Below, one piece after another: positions 8,963 to 17,686 of a stretch of 19,378 nucleotides of DNA. The position numbers were made by a program, and so were the translations under genes. This DNA is from Nephromyces sp. MM_2019. Its lineage: Eukaryota > Apicomplexa > Aconoidasida > Nephromycida. Position 1 is the first letter of the stretch, and the number at the start of each line of letters is the position of its first letter. Where the stretch lies: NCBI GenBank assembly GCA_015657535.1, contig JADHZB010000208.1, positions 1 to 19,378 of the forward strand, written 5' to 3'. The notes under the pieces are model-generated. The model worked only from the letters and a program-made list of their open reading frames with translations, searched no databases and was not told the origin of the DNA.

Positions 8963-10315
8963 CTATACAAGCACTTCTTCATCTTCTCTCAACTTTTCGT
9001 ACTTTTGGCCCACGTGGCAGGCAGCATGAAGTAGAATTAACAAGAAAGCCCCCAAAAAAGCTAGAAGCATTACGGGCGCCATTAAGATGCACAATAGGCA
9101 GAAAATGAAGTGACAGCCATGAAGTATTGCAGCCGTCGAGGTAGAACGATTGAATACCCGAAAATGCTCAACTCCAACAAGGTCAATAAAAAAGCACACC
9201 AATAAATATACGGCAAGGAGGAGGAACAGCGAGGGTACAACGAAGAGGAAGATCACGAAAATAGACAGCAAGATGAGAAGATAGTTGAACAAGAAATAGC
9301 GAACATTTGAGGCCACACGATTCATTGCAAAATTGCGATGAGGAAGATCAAAATACTGACGACCAAAAAAATCGCTGAGGGGTCTAACATGACGTTGAAA
9401 CTTCCGAAAAAAAAAGGTTATTCTGGAGGAAACCTGCTGTAGCATGAAGCTAGAATCTGGCAAGAAGTTCTCGTTTTGGTTAATGCCTGCTACACTAGAA
9501 TTCGACATAACGGAAGCATTATTGTACATACTAGAGGAGCTTGTTGCGGCAACTCCACCGTCTGCCTCGCCATTAGGAAATCCGCTTCCCATAAAATAGG
9601 ATTTGTAGGAGCCACTAGGGCTCATCAAAGTGGTAGACGAGAGGGGATTATTTTGATTCCACTTTGAAGGGGAAACTGCGTATTTATAGTCGTTAGAGCC
9701 ATCGTTGTCATCCCCTCTCTTTGAAGATGCAGAGTGGCTTCCATCTGACCAAGCAACCACGTTAGCTGCAGCTGAGGAAGAACTCAAATAGTCCTGGGGT
9801 ACCCCATATGGTAGGGGATGATTCAAGGCATTTGAAGAAAGCATCATTCTAGATGAGTACGATAAAGTGGAAACGTTTACTGAGGATGATGGCGACTTTG
9901 CGTTACTCATTAAATAAGATGTTTTTGGACTCCCCTCACTCTCCTCAAGGGTACTAGGTCGAGAAGCTGCAGAATCGTCGCCCACCTCGTTAAGTTCTCC
10001 ATAGGAATTCATACCATCTCGGGGGGTTGTGGCATTCTGATTCTGCACCGCCCCTTCACCTTCCCGGACTTGGCTTTCCACCCCCGAAGAATGGGAAATA
10101 GGTACAACTCCATTGGACGGAGGAGGGGGGGCAGCAAACGGTGATTCTGAGAGGTAGTTATAACTTATTCCTAACTCTCCACCCTGAGGGGTATGGGTGG
10201 ACATTGAGGCATAAAAATCATCAATCTCTTTTGAATTTAAAAAAGGGCCTGGGGAAGTTGGTACCGCCTCTGGATAGTGATCGGTGGCACCACTGTGAGT
10301 AGATATCGCCATCAT
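8963..10315 (-). CDS. PRA1 (prenylated Rab acceptor) family protein with long N-terminal extension
   Basis: PRA1 proteins are small integral membrane proteins of ER, Golgi and endosomes that bind prenylated Rab GTPases and help place them on membranes. This protein has 450 residues from the tandem ATGs at 10315-10310. The frame stays open upstream to 10484 but has no ATG there. The PRA1 domain is at about residues 297-435: RPLSDFF, DLPHRNFAMNRVASNVRYFL, then four hydrophobic segments near 341-360, 361-380, 395-415 and 416-435, ending LLHAACHV. The acidic tail REDEEVLV resembles the C-terminal acidic ER-exit signal of animal PRA1. Residues 1-296 are Ser/Asn/Pro-rich low complexity, absent from the usual 170-220-residue family members. 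No intron is needed. A splice-like tttctgcag at 10358-10366 on this strand suggests a possible upstream noncoding exon. Family call strong; extension function unknown. Confidence 0.88.
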   Translation of the reverse strand: MMAISTHSGATDHYPEAVPTSPGPFLNSKEIDDFYASMSTHTPQGGELGISYNYLSESPFAAPPPPSNGVVPISHSSGVESQVREGEGAVQNQNATTPRDGMNSYGELNEVGDDSAASRPSTLEESEGSPKTSYLMSNAKSPSSSVNVSTLSYSSRMMLSSNALNHPLPYGVPQDYLSSSSAAANVVAWSDGSHSASSKRGDDNDGSNDYKYAVSPSKWNQNNPLSSTTLMSPSGSYKSYFMGSGFPNGEADGGVAATSSSSMYNNASVMSNSSVAGINQNENFLPDSSFMLQQVSSRITFFFRKFQRHVRPLSDFFGRQYFDLPHRNFAMNRVASNVRYFLFNYLLILLSIFVIFLFVVPSLFLLLAVYLLVCFFIDLVGVEHFRVFNRSTSTAAILHGCHFIFCLLCILMAPVMLLAFLGAFLLILLHAACHVGQKYEKLREDEEVLV

Positions 10316-10900
10316 CAGAGTGTCGGTAATGGATCCAGTAAACAACACGGGGCAAATCTGCAGAAAATCATGGAGGAGACCGATATTTCTATTCAGGGCG
10401 ACACGGTAAAATGTTAATTTCGCAACTTTTTCGACCACTCCTGTGCAGCTTTGCAGAAAAAAAGTTTCGGTTTCAAGAATACATCAGTATCCAGCGGTGG
10501 TAATGCTCAAAAAAATATGCCCAGCATAATACAAGCGTTTACGGTATAAAAGCTGATAACAGAATTCACACAAATACTCGCTGGAAAATGCATGCTTCAT
10601 TTCAAACGCAAGCTTAACGCCTTCATAGTGGAAAAGGTACCACAAAAACATACAAAAAATGGCATTCACCAGAAAAAAAACAATCAGTACCTAAATATTG
10701 CTTCTTCCCACTACATTTACTTCCATACTCACTTGTGCTGCTACGTAAGAATCATGCCAGGAGCAAAGTTAATGCTGAAAAGAGCATCAAGCAGCCGTAT
10801 GCAAATAGGGAGGACTCCCCAAGCTAGTTGCTGATACCGCCAATACTTGAAGACTTTAGTTTCCAGCTTTGGTATAACACTACAGGGGGGGGAGAGAGAA
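10316..10900. other. Upstream flank of PRA1, no recognised gene
   Basis: It presumably contains the 5' untranslated region and promoter of the leftward PRA1 gene. No TATA-like or known apicomplexan element stands out except a tgcatgc at about 10588. The short open frames (10484-10669 on -, 10592-10834 on +) overlap and carry no domain. Confidence 0.4.
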
Positions 10901-10904
10901 CCGG

Positions 10905-11130
10905 AAGGATACTCTAATACACATTAAACGACGGGGAGCGCAGTGGGCTATTGATAGCAATAGGCATAGCAAGCTTATACTTGTTCCCAAAAAAATCACG
11001 AGAATTAGAGATCTTGCCCATGAACAGCTGTTACGCTGGGGATTCTGACTTTACAGTATCGCTGCTGCATCTTCAGAGCAAGCTTATTTGATTGCGGAAG
11101 ATGAGGTAAACCTCTAAGGATTTTAAAAAT
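10905..11130 (+). pseudogene. Possible decayed histone H3-like gene
   Basis: One frame from 10905 resembles the histone-fold part of H3/CENP-A in order. Around 10920-10967 IHIKRRGAQWAIDSNRH sits where H3 has HRYRPGTVALREIRR. At 10968-11024 SKLILVPKK then TRIRDLAHE sit where H3 has STELLIRK then RLVREIAQD. LRW (11031-11039) corresponds to LRF/LRW of H3. Then SSEQAYLIAEDEVNL (11070-11114) matches ASEAYLVGLFEDTNL, and SKDF in another frame resembles PKDI. Spacing between the RDLA and AYL blocks is 23 residues against 24 in H3. A TGA at 11046-11048, a TAA at 11115 and apparent small deletions break it. This is an alignment by eye only; chance similarity is not excluded. A functional H3 would be far better conserved, so it would be a relic or a very divergent copy. 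Confidence 0.35.
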
Positions 11131-14100
11131 GACTTCTCATAAGAAGAAAAAGAGCAGATAAATAATGCAGTAATCGCAGCAGCCAAGATGATACCAAGTG
11201 CCCACAAAATTACTGCAGAAAACTGCGGAAAACATACCACTCATGCAAAAACACCATATAAGCAGATTATCCTCATTTACGAAAGACGGGTACTTTATTT
11301 CTTTTTGTTTCCAACAACTTCTCTTTTTAGGCAGCCTCGCAAAAGGGTAGTTGAACGATTGGTTGGGGAGACTGCGATTATTTTATTAGCAAGTAGCTAT
11401 TACATGACTTGAATGCACCCATCCGTTCGGGGGGTAAACTGTAACACGGTGTCTAGCAGCGCTTACTACTTGCATACGAATAGCGATCAAATCTTAGTCA
11501 AATGCCAAAAAAAAGCACAATCAAGAGGAGCAGGTTTCTGCGAAAGTTTCCAAGCCAGTCCCTCTTGTTTACGGAGGAAAGGATGTCTGAAAACGCATCC
11601 GATGGCTATATGCAACTTAAAAATGTAGCGGGGGATCGATTTTGAAAGTAACCGAGGAACTGCAAAATAGGTTCAGGAGAGCGATTCGCAAACCAACAAG
11701 AAGCGGGAGAGGAGACGCGATCGCACAAGTAGCAGAGCCCTTTTTTTTGAAGTTGGTACACCGAATGGGAAACTTGCGGGAGGATTTCTACACAACTCAC
11801 TTGATCCAATTTATCATCAGTCCCGACGTTTAAAAGTGGGTGGAAGTACCTCCGGGTTAGCGCGGGCAAAAAAATAGATTACGCAAGTTTAGGAAAGCGC
11901 AAATGGTTGGCACAACGGTGCAGCAGCAACTCGGTTCGGTAATGGCCTAAATGACTACGTCCCCAAATGTGTAGTCTGAATTTTCCTAGCAACTTGGGTG
12001 TGAAATGTTTCTAAAGTAGGGAGTAGCTGCATCAAAGAAACAAATTTTTATGAGGATGTTCGAAAGCCGAGAATATCCAAGCATTTAGCTCACGGGTGAC
12101 CAGTCGAAAAACCCAATGGGATGTATTTTTGTATGCGTCGTTTTGGTACTTCCCTATTGAAAGCATTGTCAGTGGCTAGGCGAGTCAATAGCCACAAAAA
12201 AATCCAAGTGTTTTAGCTTCATACTTAGCCGCCACCTCCATGAACGCTACCACAATTAGTGCCTGTTTGCCAAAGCATTTACTGATAGCCTATTAACTAC
12301 GGGATCATGACCGGATATATTTGTTACAAGTACCCAGAACTTTTGATAATGCGGACGAATCTTTATTTGGAACCTAGCGTATATGCTTTTTACGATGATT
12401 CTTTGTGGTTTTTTCCCTTTCTGGGCGTAATCGGGTAATTTAGTACATCTTTGGACTTGGGGAAAATAAATTTTTTTCATCACTACTTTTTTTAGAGGTG
12501 GTATAAGAAGTGTTATCGTTGGTTTGCATCTACTTTGTGCTCTATGGTAGCTCATGAGTTTTTCAGGGATTCCACAGGGAGGGTGATAATAGTTTAACTA
12601 TATCTCTATAGTATCGCACATATTCTTGATTATATATAGGTGATACATATAATAATATAATAATATATAATCGTTTAATAAATAACCCAGGACTAGTGCT
12701 AAGAAAGCCAGTTTATTGATATAATAATTCACATATGCGAGGAAAACTGCAAGTGTACTCTCATTCATCAAGCAGCTGTGAAAGACATGCACACGGAGTG
12801 TTTCTCATGGAACCTGCTTTTTCCAGACTTTATATAGGAAAAACTTTGCTTTTTCCAAAACTAGCTCTCATTTGTGGTAAACTCGTGTTCACTATGATAA
12901 AATTTTCTATTTTGTTATCGATATTCGCCTAATATCTTTCTGTGACGAGTATCCTGAGGACGGTCAGCCACCTATAAAGCGGCACAAGTCATGAGGAAAT
13001 AAGCGAGAAAATAAGAAAATTTCGATGCTGTTGCGTATGCACACTAGATTTTCCATTCGGCCAGCAACAATTTTTGGCTTCAAGTCGCTATGTGTGATCA
13101 GGTTTTTGCCTCAAGCACCAAAAGCTGATGCACAGGCATCGTTTCAAGAAAGTGAAGGCTCTCCCGACAATACGGCTTCCCATGTACTGGTTCTAAAAAA
13201 GCTCAACCGAAATGCCATAATTTTGCATGTTTTTACGGTTTTAATTCAATGTCGTGAATTAAGGGAGTATTTCTATAGAGTTAAAAAGCTATATTTGAGG
13301 GAACCAAGGATTATCAACGAGTTTTATAGGAGATATATCTCTAGTATCTCAATTTGTATCGTTCCTGCCTATATTCACGGTACTACACTGTCAAGCCCCT
13401 AAATTGGAGCAAAAAGGAATTACAAAATTTTGGAAAACAGCTTATAATACGGTTTTTGATGTCTTTTAAGCGCAAAAATGCAAGTATCTTTTATGAAATT
13501 GCAGTGAATTTATGCCGTAGACTTATTTTTTCGTTTAAAAGCAGGCAACGAATTGTTTTGATATAATTTTGTTGATTTAAAGTTAGGGAATCGGGCGTCT
13601 GTGCACCTTTCGTTGGCGAATTAAAAAAAATGAATATACAGGAACAAGCAATATTTATGTGACACTATAATTTCTATGAAAATTATGTTTCTAAAGAGAA
13701 AACTAAAAAGGAAAAACCAATTTTTAAAATTACCCGTTAAAGGGAAGCTTTTTGTTTCGTTGCATGCGACTTTCCTTAAGAAGCTGTGGCATGAGCTTAT
13801 CGCCCTTGTAACAAGCTACCAGAAAAAATCACAAAGCTCCTGCAGCTGAACCATTGACTCATGAAAACTTCTTTATTGCATGTATATATTACTGTGCATG
13901 AACAAAAAGACAGAATAAAATAAAAAATACTGCATAATCGTTACAAACCATAGTAATGTATCAAAAAACGTATGCTTAGCTTCTCAATGTTGTATGTTTC
14001 TTTTGTACAAGAAAGCTGAGGGTAGTAAAAATCATGGTCTAAACACTAAAGCTAGTTTTTTCAGTAGCTAAACAAGTTAAGGGCCAAAATTTATAGGCAA

Positions 14101-14640
14101 CTCAAGTGTGAACCGTAAAATACGTAGACATGCGTTTACACACAGGTACGCATACCGCGAAGCAATCGCAGGGTCACAAAAAAACTTATATGAAGCCATA
14201 TGTACACAAAAACAAACAAGGTACCGCATATTAACTGTTTTGTCGAGTAAAGGTAGGCACGAATAGCTCCTTCCTGCATTCAACACAATATGCCCATGGG
14301 AATTATTCAAGCAAATAGACTAGCCCGTAAGGAACGCTGGTTTGCTTACTCCCCTCTTGTGATTTCTTAAACGAGCTATTCCATCCATCACCTTACATGT
14401 ACCGATATACCAGCACATGAGATTCGGCATAAATACAACGAATACGCTTAGCCGTGTAAATCCACGTACTCTTATCAAAACGTGGGAATCCACACCATCG
14501 CACGCTAGCCAACAGGAAAGTACGAGTATTTCGGGCTCTTAATTGAAGTACATATCGGCGCAGGGTATAATACACATTATACCGAAATACCGCTATTTAT
14601 ATTCATAACCAGCAGCATTAGCATGTTAAATTCAGAGTAA
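11131..14640. other. Intergenic DNA, no recognised gene
   Basis: Open frames at 11188-11412, 11413-11628, 11642-11833, 12256-12555 (-), 13025-13402 and 14077-14310 (-) are short, and none has a family signature. The 13025-13402 frame (125 codons, ends in a Tyr/Arg-rich stretch) is the longest. A very AT-rich island with taata repeats lies at about 12600-12730. No RNA gene was seen. Confidence 0.45.
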
Positions 14641-14644
14641 AACT

Positions 14645-14710
14645 AGTAACCAGAGCCAGTAAAAGTACTAACCAGAGCTAGTCAAATTACTGACCAGAAT
14701 CAGTTAAAGT
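14645..14710 (+). repeat. Three tandem 22-bp units
   Basis: Units start at 14645, 14667 and 14689, each 22 bases: agtaaccagagccagtaaaa.., actaaccagagctagtcaaa.. and actgaccagaatcagttaaa... The shared core is acCAGA-cAGT, where ccag and cagt flank a short spacer. The array is followed by a weak fourth partial unit (acaaaaaagagctaccaaac). It is noncoding in all frames. Confidence 0.7.
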
Positions 14711-16000
14711 ACAAAAAAGAGCTACCAAACATTGTGTGCGCGTTTAGTAGGACACAAAAACACACCTAGGAACCCTCTGAGAAGAACACATATACCAGCA
14801 AAGTTATAAAGACACAGGTAAAAAAACTCTACCCTCAAAAAAGCCATTCTTTTGCACTGCATACCTCAAAGGTATTGCAAGCTTATATTCATTTTCAGCT
14901 AATCTTGGGGTACGATGCGTGTGTGCAAAAAAGCGAAAAATATATCATCTGAAAGAAGCTAAAATGCATGGGATAACACATACTGGATTTACTCATCTCC
15001 TGTCTCCTGGTGCACTACAGTCTCATCATATCAGTAAAAAAAAATACACAATCATCTACAACCTCATAGACTGTCACACTAAACCACATTCCCTACCTCT
15101 CAGAATGCTCCACTTCCTCCTCTCTCTTGCCCCTCATTCCATCACTGAAAGTACGCACACACACACACACTGACCTGCAAACTCATAAACTGTCACTATA
15201 CCGCATTCCCTACTTCTTTGGGTGTTCCAACATCTCCCCTCTACTACTACACGTTATTTTTCCGATATGTTGGCCACTTGCAACCCACTAGCTAACAACC
15301 AACTGGTTAACAACACACAGATTTCCTCCTTGGGTAATGCCACGTCAAAACCTGCCACACTGCTCCAATGTTTCCGCGCAATACTTGCGCGCTGCTGCAC
15401 ACACTACCGCCGCACACACAAGTGCACCATCAATTGTATCACACAAAATTGCACGCCAGCCCCCAAAATTTAGCACCGCATCAAATGGTGCCAGATACCG
15501 ACCAGCAAATGACTCCCGCTACACTGGCATTAATTAGAGTAAGCCTTTTTCCTCGTGGGTTAGGTGCTATGCTATTTCCCGATACATTTTTTTTATAAAC
15601 CTACGCGTTTTCCGCAAGTACCTTGTTGATTCTCAATGTTCTTCTTTGCGGATTTTTTTATAACGAACTCAAAAATCTTCCTGAAAAACTCTGTCTTCGC
15701 ACCGTTGAGTGCTTATACAGCGCTCGTACCATCGTATACTTGCATGATTAAATGAGGATAAAATGTATGGATATATACGTATGCTAGTCTTTATCTCTGC
15801 AGACATGCGTATGTGCGCTTTCTAAAATGTGTATCCTTCCCTTTGTTTTACGGTGAGTTTACATACACCCCTCTATGTACATGCTTACCGGAGTAAAACG
15901 TAAAAACTATTTATTTTTTCCATCATAGTTCTAGTTTTCCTTCTTCCTTGCCTAGTTTAGAATTCTTCTACTTTAATCTTACTTTATGAGAAAAACCTGA
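14711..16000. other. A/C-rich intergenic DNA with repeats, no recognised gene
   Basis: The + strand is C+A rich to about 15540, then becomes T-rich. It contains a 119-bp-offset duplication (15063-15240) and a (ca)8 microsatellite at 15155-15170. The overlapping open frames at 15222-15598 in three phases reflect the lack of stops in C-rich DNA rather than coding. Confidence 0.45.
15063..15240 (+). repeat. Diverged direct duplication, offset 119 bp
   Basis: The sequence from 15063 (ctcatagactgtcacact) recurs from 15182 (ctcataaactgtcactat). Both are followed by gcattccctac or cattccctac, then a ctcc-rich segment, over about 58 bases. The spacer between copies contains the (ca)8 tract, so the unit may have spread by slippage or unequal exchange. 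Confidence 0.65.
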
Positions 16001-17299
16001 AAATGTATCATCAAAGTGAATTCTTTGGCTAAACCCGCGATTTCAGGCGTGCTTAATCCGCTTCAGAAGTTTGCAGCGGTCCTCACTGCCGTCTCATTGA
16101 TTTCCTTCTTCCGGCTATTAATAGAACATCTCTTGTTATTATGGGGTATTACTCCTCGTATGAGACTTGTAGGTTTCACTTTCTGGGATGATTTATCTTT
16201 GATATGTCGTTGTAAGCCGCGGGATCTTGTCATAAGGGGATACCATCGATTTGTGGTGTTTTGAGGAAGAAGTAGTAGGGTTCATCAAGGAGGTATTGCG
16301 AGGAAGTCGTAAATTGAAGTGGACCTCCCCCAAAGCAGGAGGTAATGGCATTAAAAATGCAAATTTCCGCTAAGAAAGATTGAAGGATATAGAAATTAGG
16401 GGAATAGTTTAATTGGCTTTTTTACATGTGAAATTGGCCGATCCTTTGTTGCGGGAAATCGTCCTTCATGGAACATTCTGCCTTTTCTTCAATTAGAAGA
16501 AAAAAGAAACTTTGTGCTGTAGCCAAACTGAAGTATCCTTCGTTGCACGATTTATTTTGGTAGAAATTCTTGTTTGGCGAATAAGCCGCAAAAATTTCCC
16601 TGCTGTCAGTTTGAATTTGAGAATTCCTTTGATGGGAAATGCTTTGCATAGTGGTGAAACTCTGTAATTCTTGTGCCTAAATATGTATATTATTTAATAA
16701 ACCAATTTGATGCCACCGAGTTTGAATCTTCTTATGATTATGGCATCACAAAACTGGTTTTAAGTTTTATTTTTTGCCTGAAGAGGCGATTTTTGCTCAG
16801 CAAGAGGGATAGATTGCTTCCAGTTTTCATCTGATCACGATTTTTTCGTTTTTAAAATGCTTACTGCTACTTCGATGGCCAGAAAAAGGCTTCACAACAA
16901 ACAGCAACACACAAATATAAACATGTTCTGAGGCACACTGCTAATGACTGAACACAAAGATTTTGTTGAGTCATGAACTCGTGCACACATTCTGAAGTAC
17001 ATGTTTGTATGCTTTCCCATTGAAACACGCAAACTGTGCTCAATCATTCACAGACACACACTCTAAAATACACTTTTTTTTATGCGTTCCACAAAATACA
17101 CTGTTTCTAAAATACGCGCACACACACCCATAAGGGTATAATTCCCTGTGAGAAAGACATTCTTCACATATCTGCCTGCCATTCTGTGGATGTGTGTGTG
17201 CAGAGGATGTTGATTTTCTTTTCTGACATTAAGAAGCCCTTCAATTCCACCGCTTCACACTGAGGATGCTTCCAACAGGATTTGTTAAAGATATTGAAG
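16001..17299. other. Region between repeats and calcineurin, no secure gene
   Basis: A possible exon at 16047-16211 lies between an acceptor (gcgatttcag) and a donor (gtaagc). It encodes about 54 codons with hydrophobic stretches (FAAVLTAVSLISFFRLL, HLLLLWG) but no recognisable family. I list it only as a candidate. The rest is low-complexity, with scattered cacaca tracts at 16900-17135. Confidence 0.3.
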
Positions 17300-17505
17300 A
17301 ACAGATTAAGAGGTTTGGGGTAGACTGCATGGAGGTGTTAGTTCAGTGATGTGGGATTCTTGTGTGTGTGTCTGTGTATGTGTGCTCAACTCATTCATTA
17401 GATAACAGATTAAGAGGTTTAGGGGGGACGACATGGAAGTGTTAGTGTAGGGGTGAGATTCGTGTGTGTGTGCATTTCAGTGTGTGCCTAAACCTATCAT
17501 TTTTG
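17300..17505 (+). repeat. 104-bp tandem duplication upstream of calcineurin
   Basis: The copy starting aacagattaagaggttt at 17300 is repeated at 17404, offset 104. Both copies run through catgga-gtgttag, then a gattc(t/g)tgtgtgtg tract and a ctcaactcattcatt / ctaaacctatcattt tail. The second copy ends 115 bases before the calcineurin ATG. It could hold promoter or 5' untranslated elements. Confidence 0.75.
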
Positions 17506-17620
17506 AGGGCTTTTCAGGCGTAGTTCAGCATTAACCTTCCCTCAATAGAGCTATTAGCTCCTTCAGTTTTTAAGCCTCAGATTTTATATTTAAAAAGATA
17601 CTCTAATATCTTCTGCTATA

Positions 17621-17686
17621 ATGGAGAGTCTATCAGACCCCCTAAATGATCGAAAGGTTACCTCCGTTATTGCTCCACCTGCTAAG
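17621..17686 (+). other. Calcineurin A exon 1
   Basis: It has 22 codons, from ATG (17621, followed by G) to GCTAAG, with donor gtcggt at 17687. The residues DPLNDRKV and APPAK match the apicomplexan N-terminus and join in phase 0 with [11 protein letters not shown] of exon 2. Intron 1 is 316 bp (17687-18002). Confidence 0.85.

Noticed and set aside
9476..9667. Open frame on + inside the PRA1 gene
   Set aside because: It is antisense shadow of the PRA1 Ser-rich extension.
10316..10438. Extension of PRA1 to a GTG at 10438
   Set aside because: GTG is not a usual eukaryotic start. The first in-frame ATGs are at 10315 and 10312, and a splice-acceptor-like site lies between.
14645..14710. Phased short repeats as a CRISPR array
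   Set aside because: Units abut without spacers, copies are diverged, and the genome is eukaryotic.
15222..15598. Three overlapping + open frames
   Set aside because: All three frames are open over the same C/A-rich DNA, which reflects rarity of stops, not coding selection.
17407..17430. gtttagggggg as telomeric repeat
   Set aside because: A single occurrence inside a duplicated unit, with no tandem ttaggg-type array.
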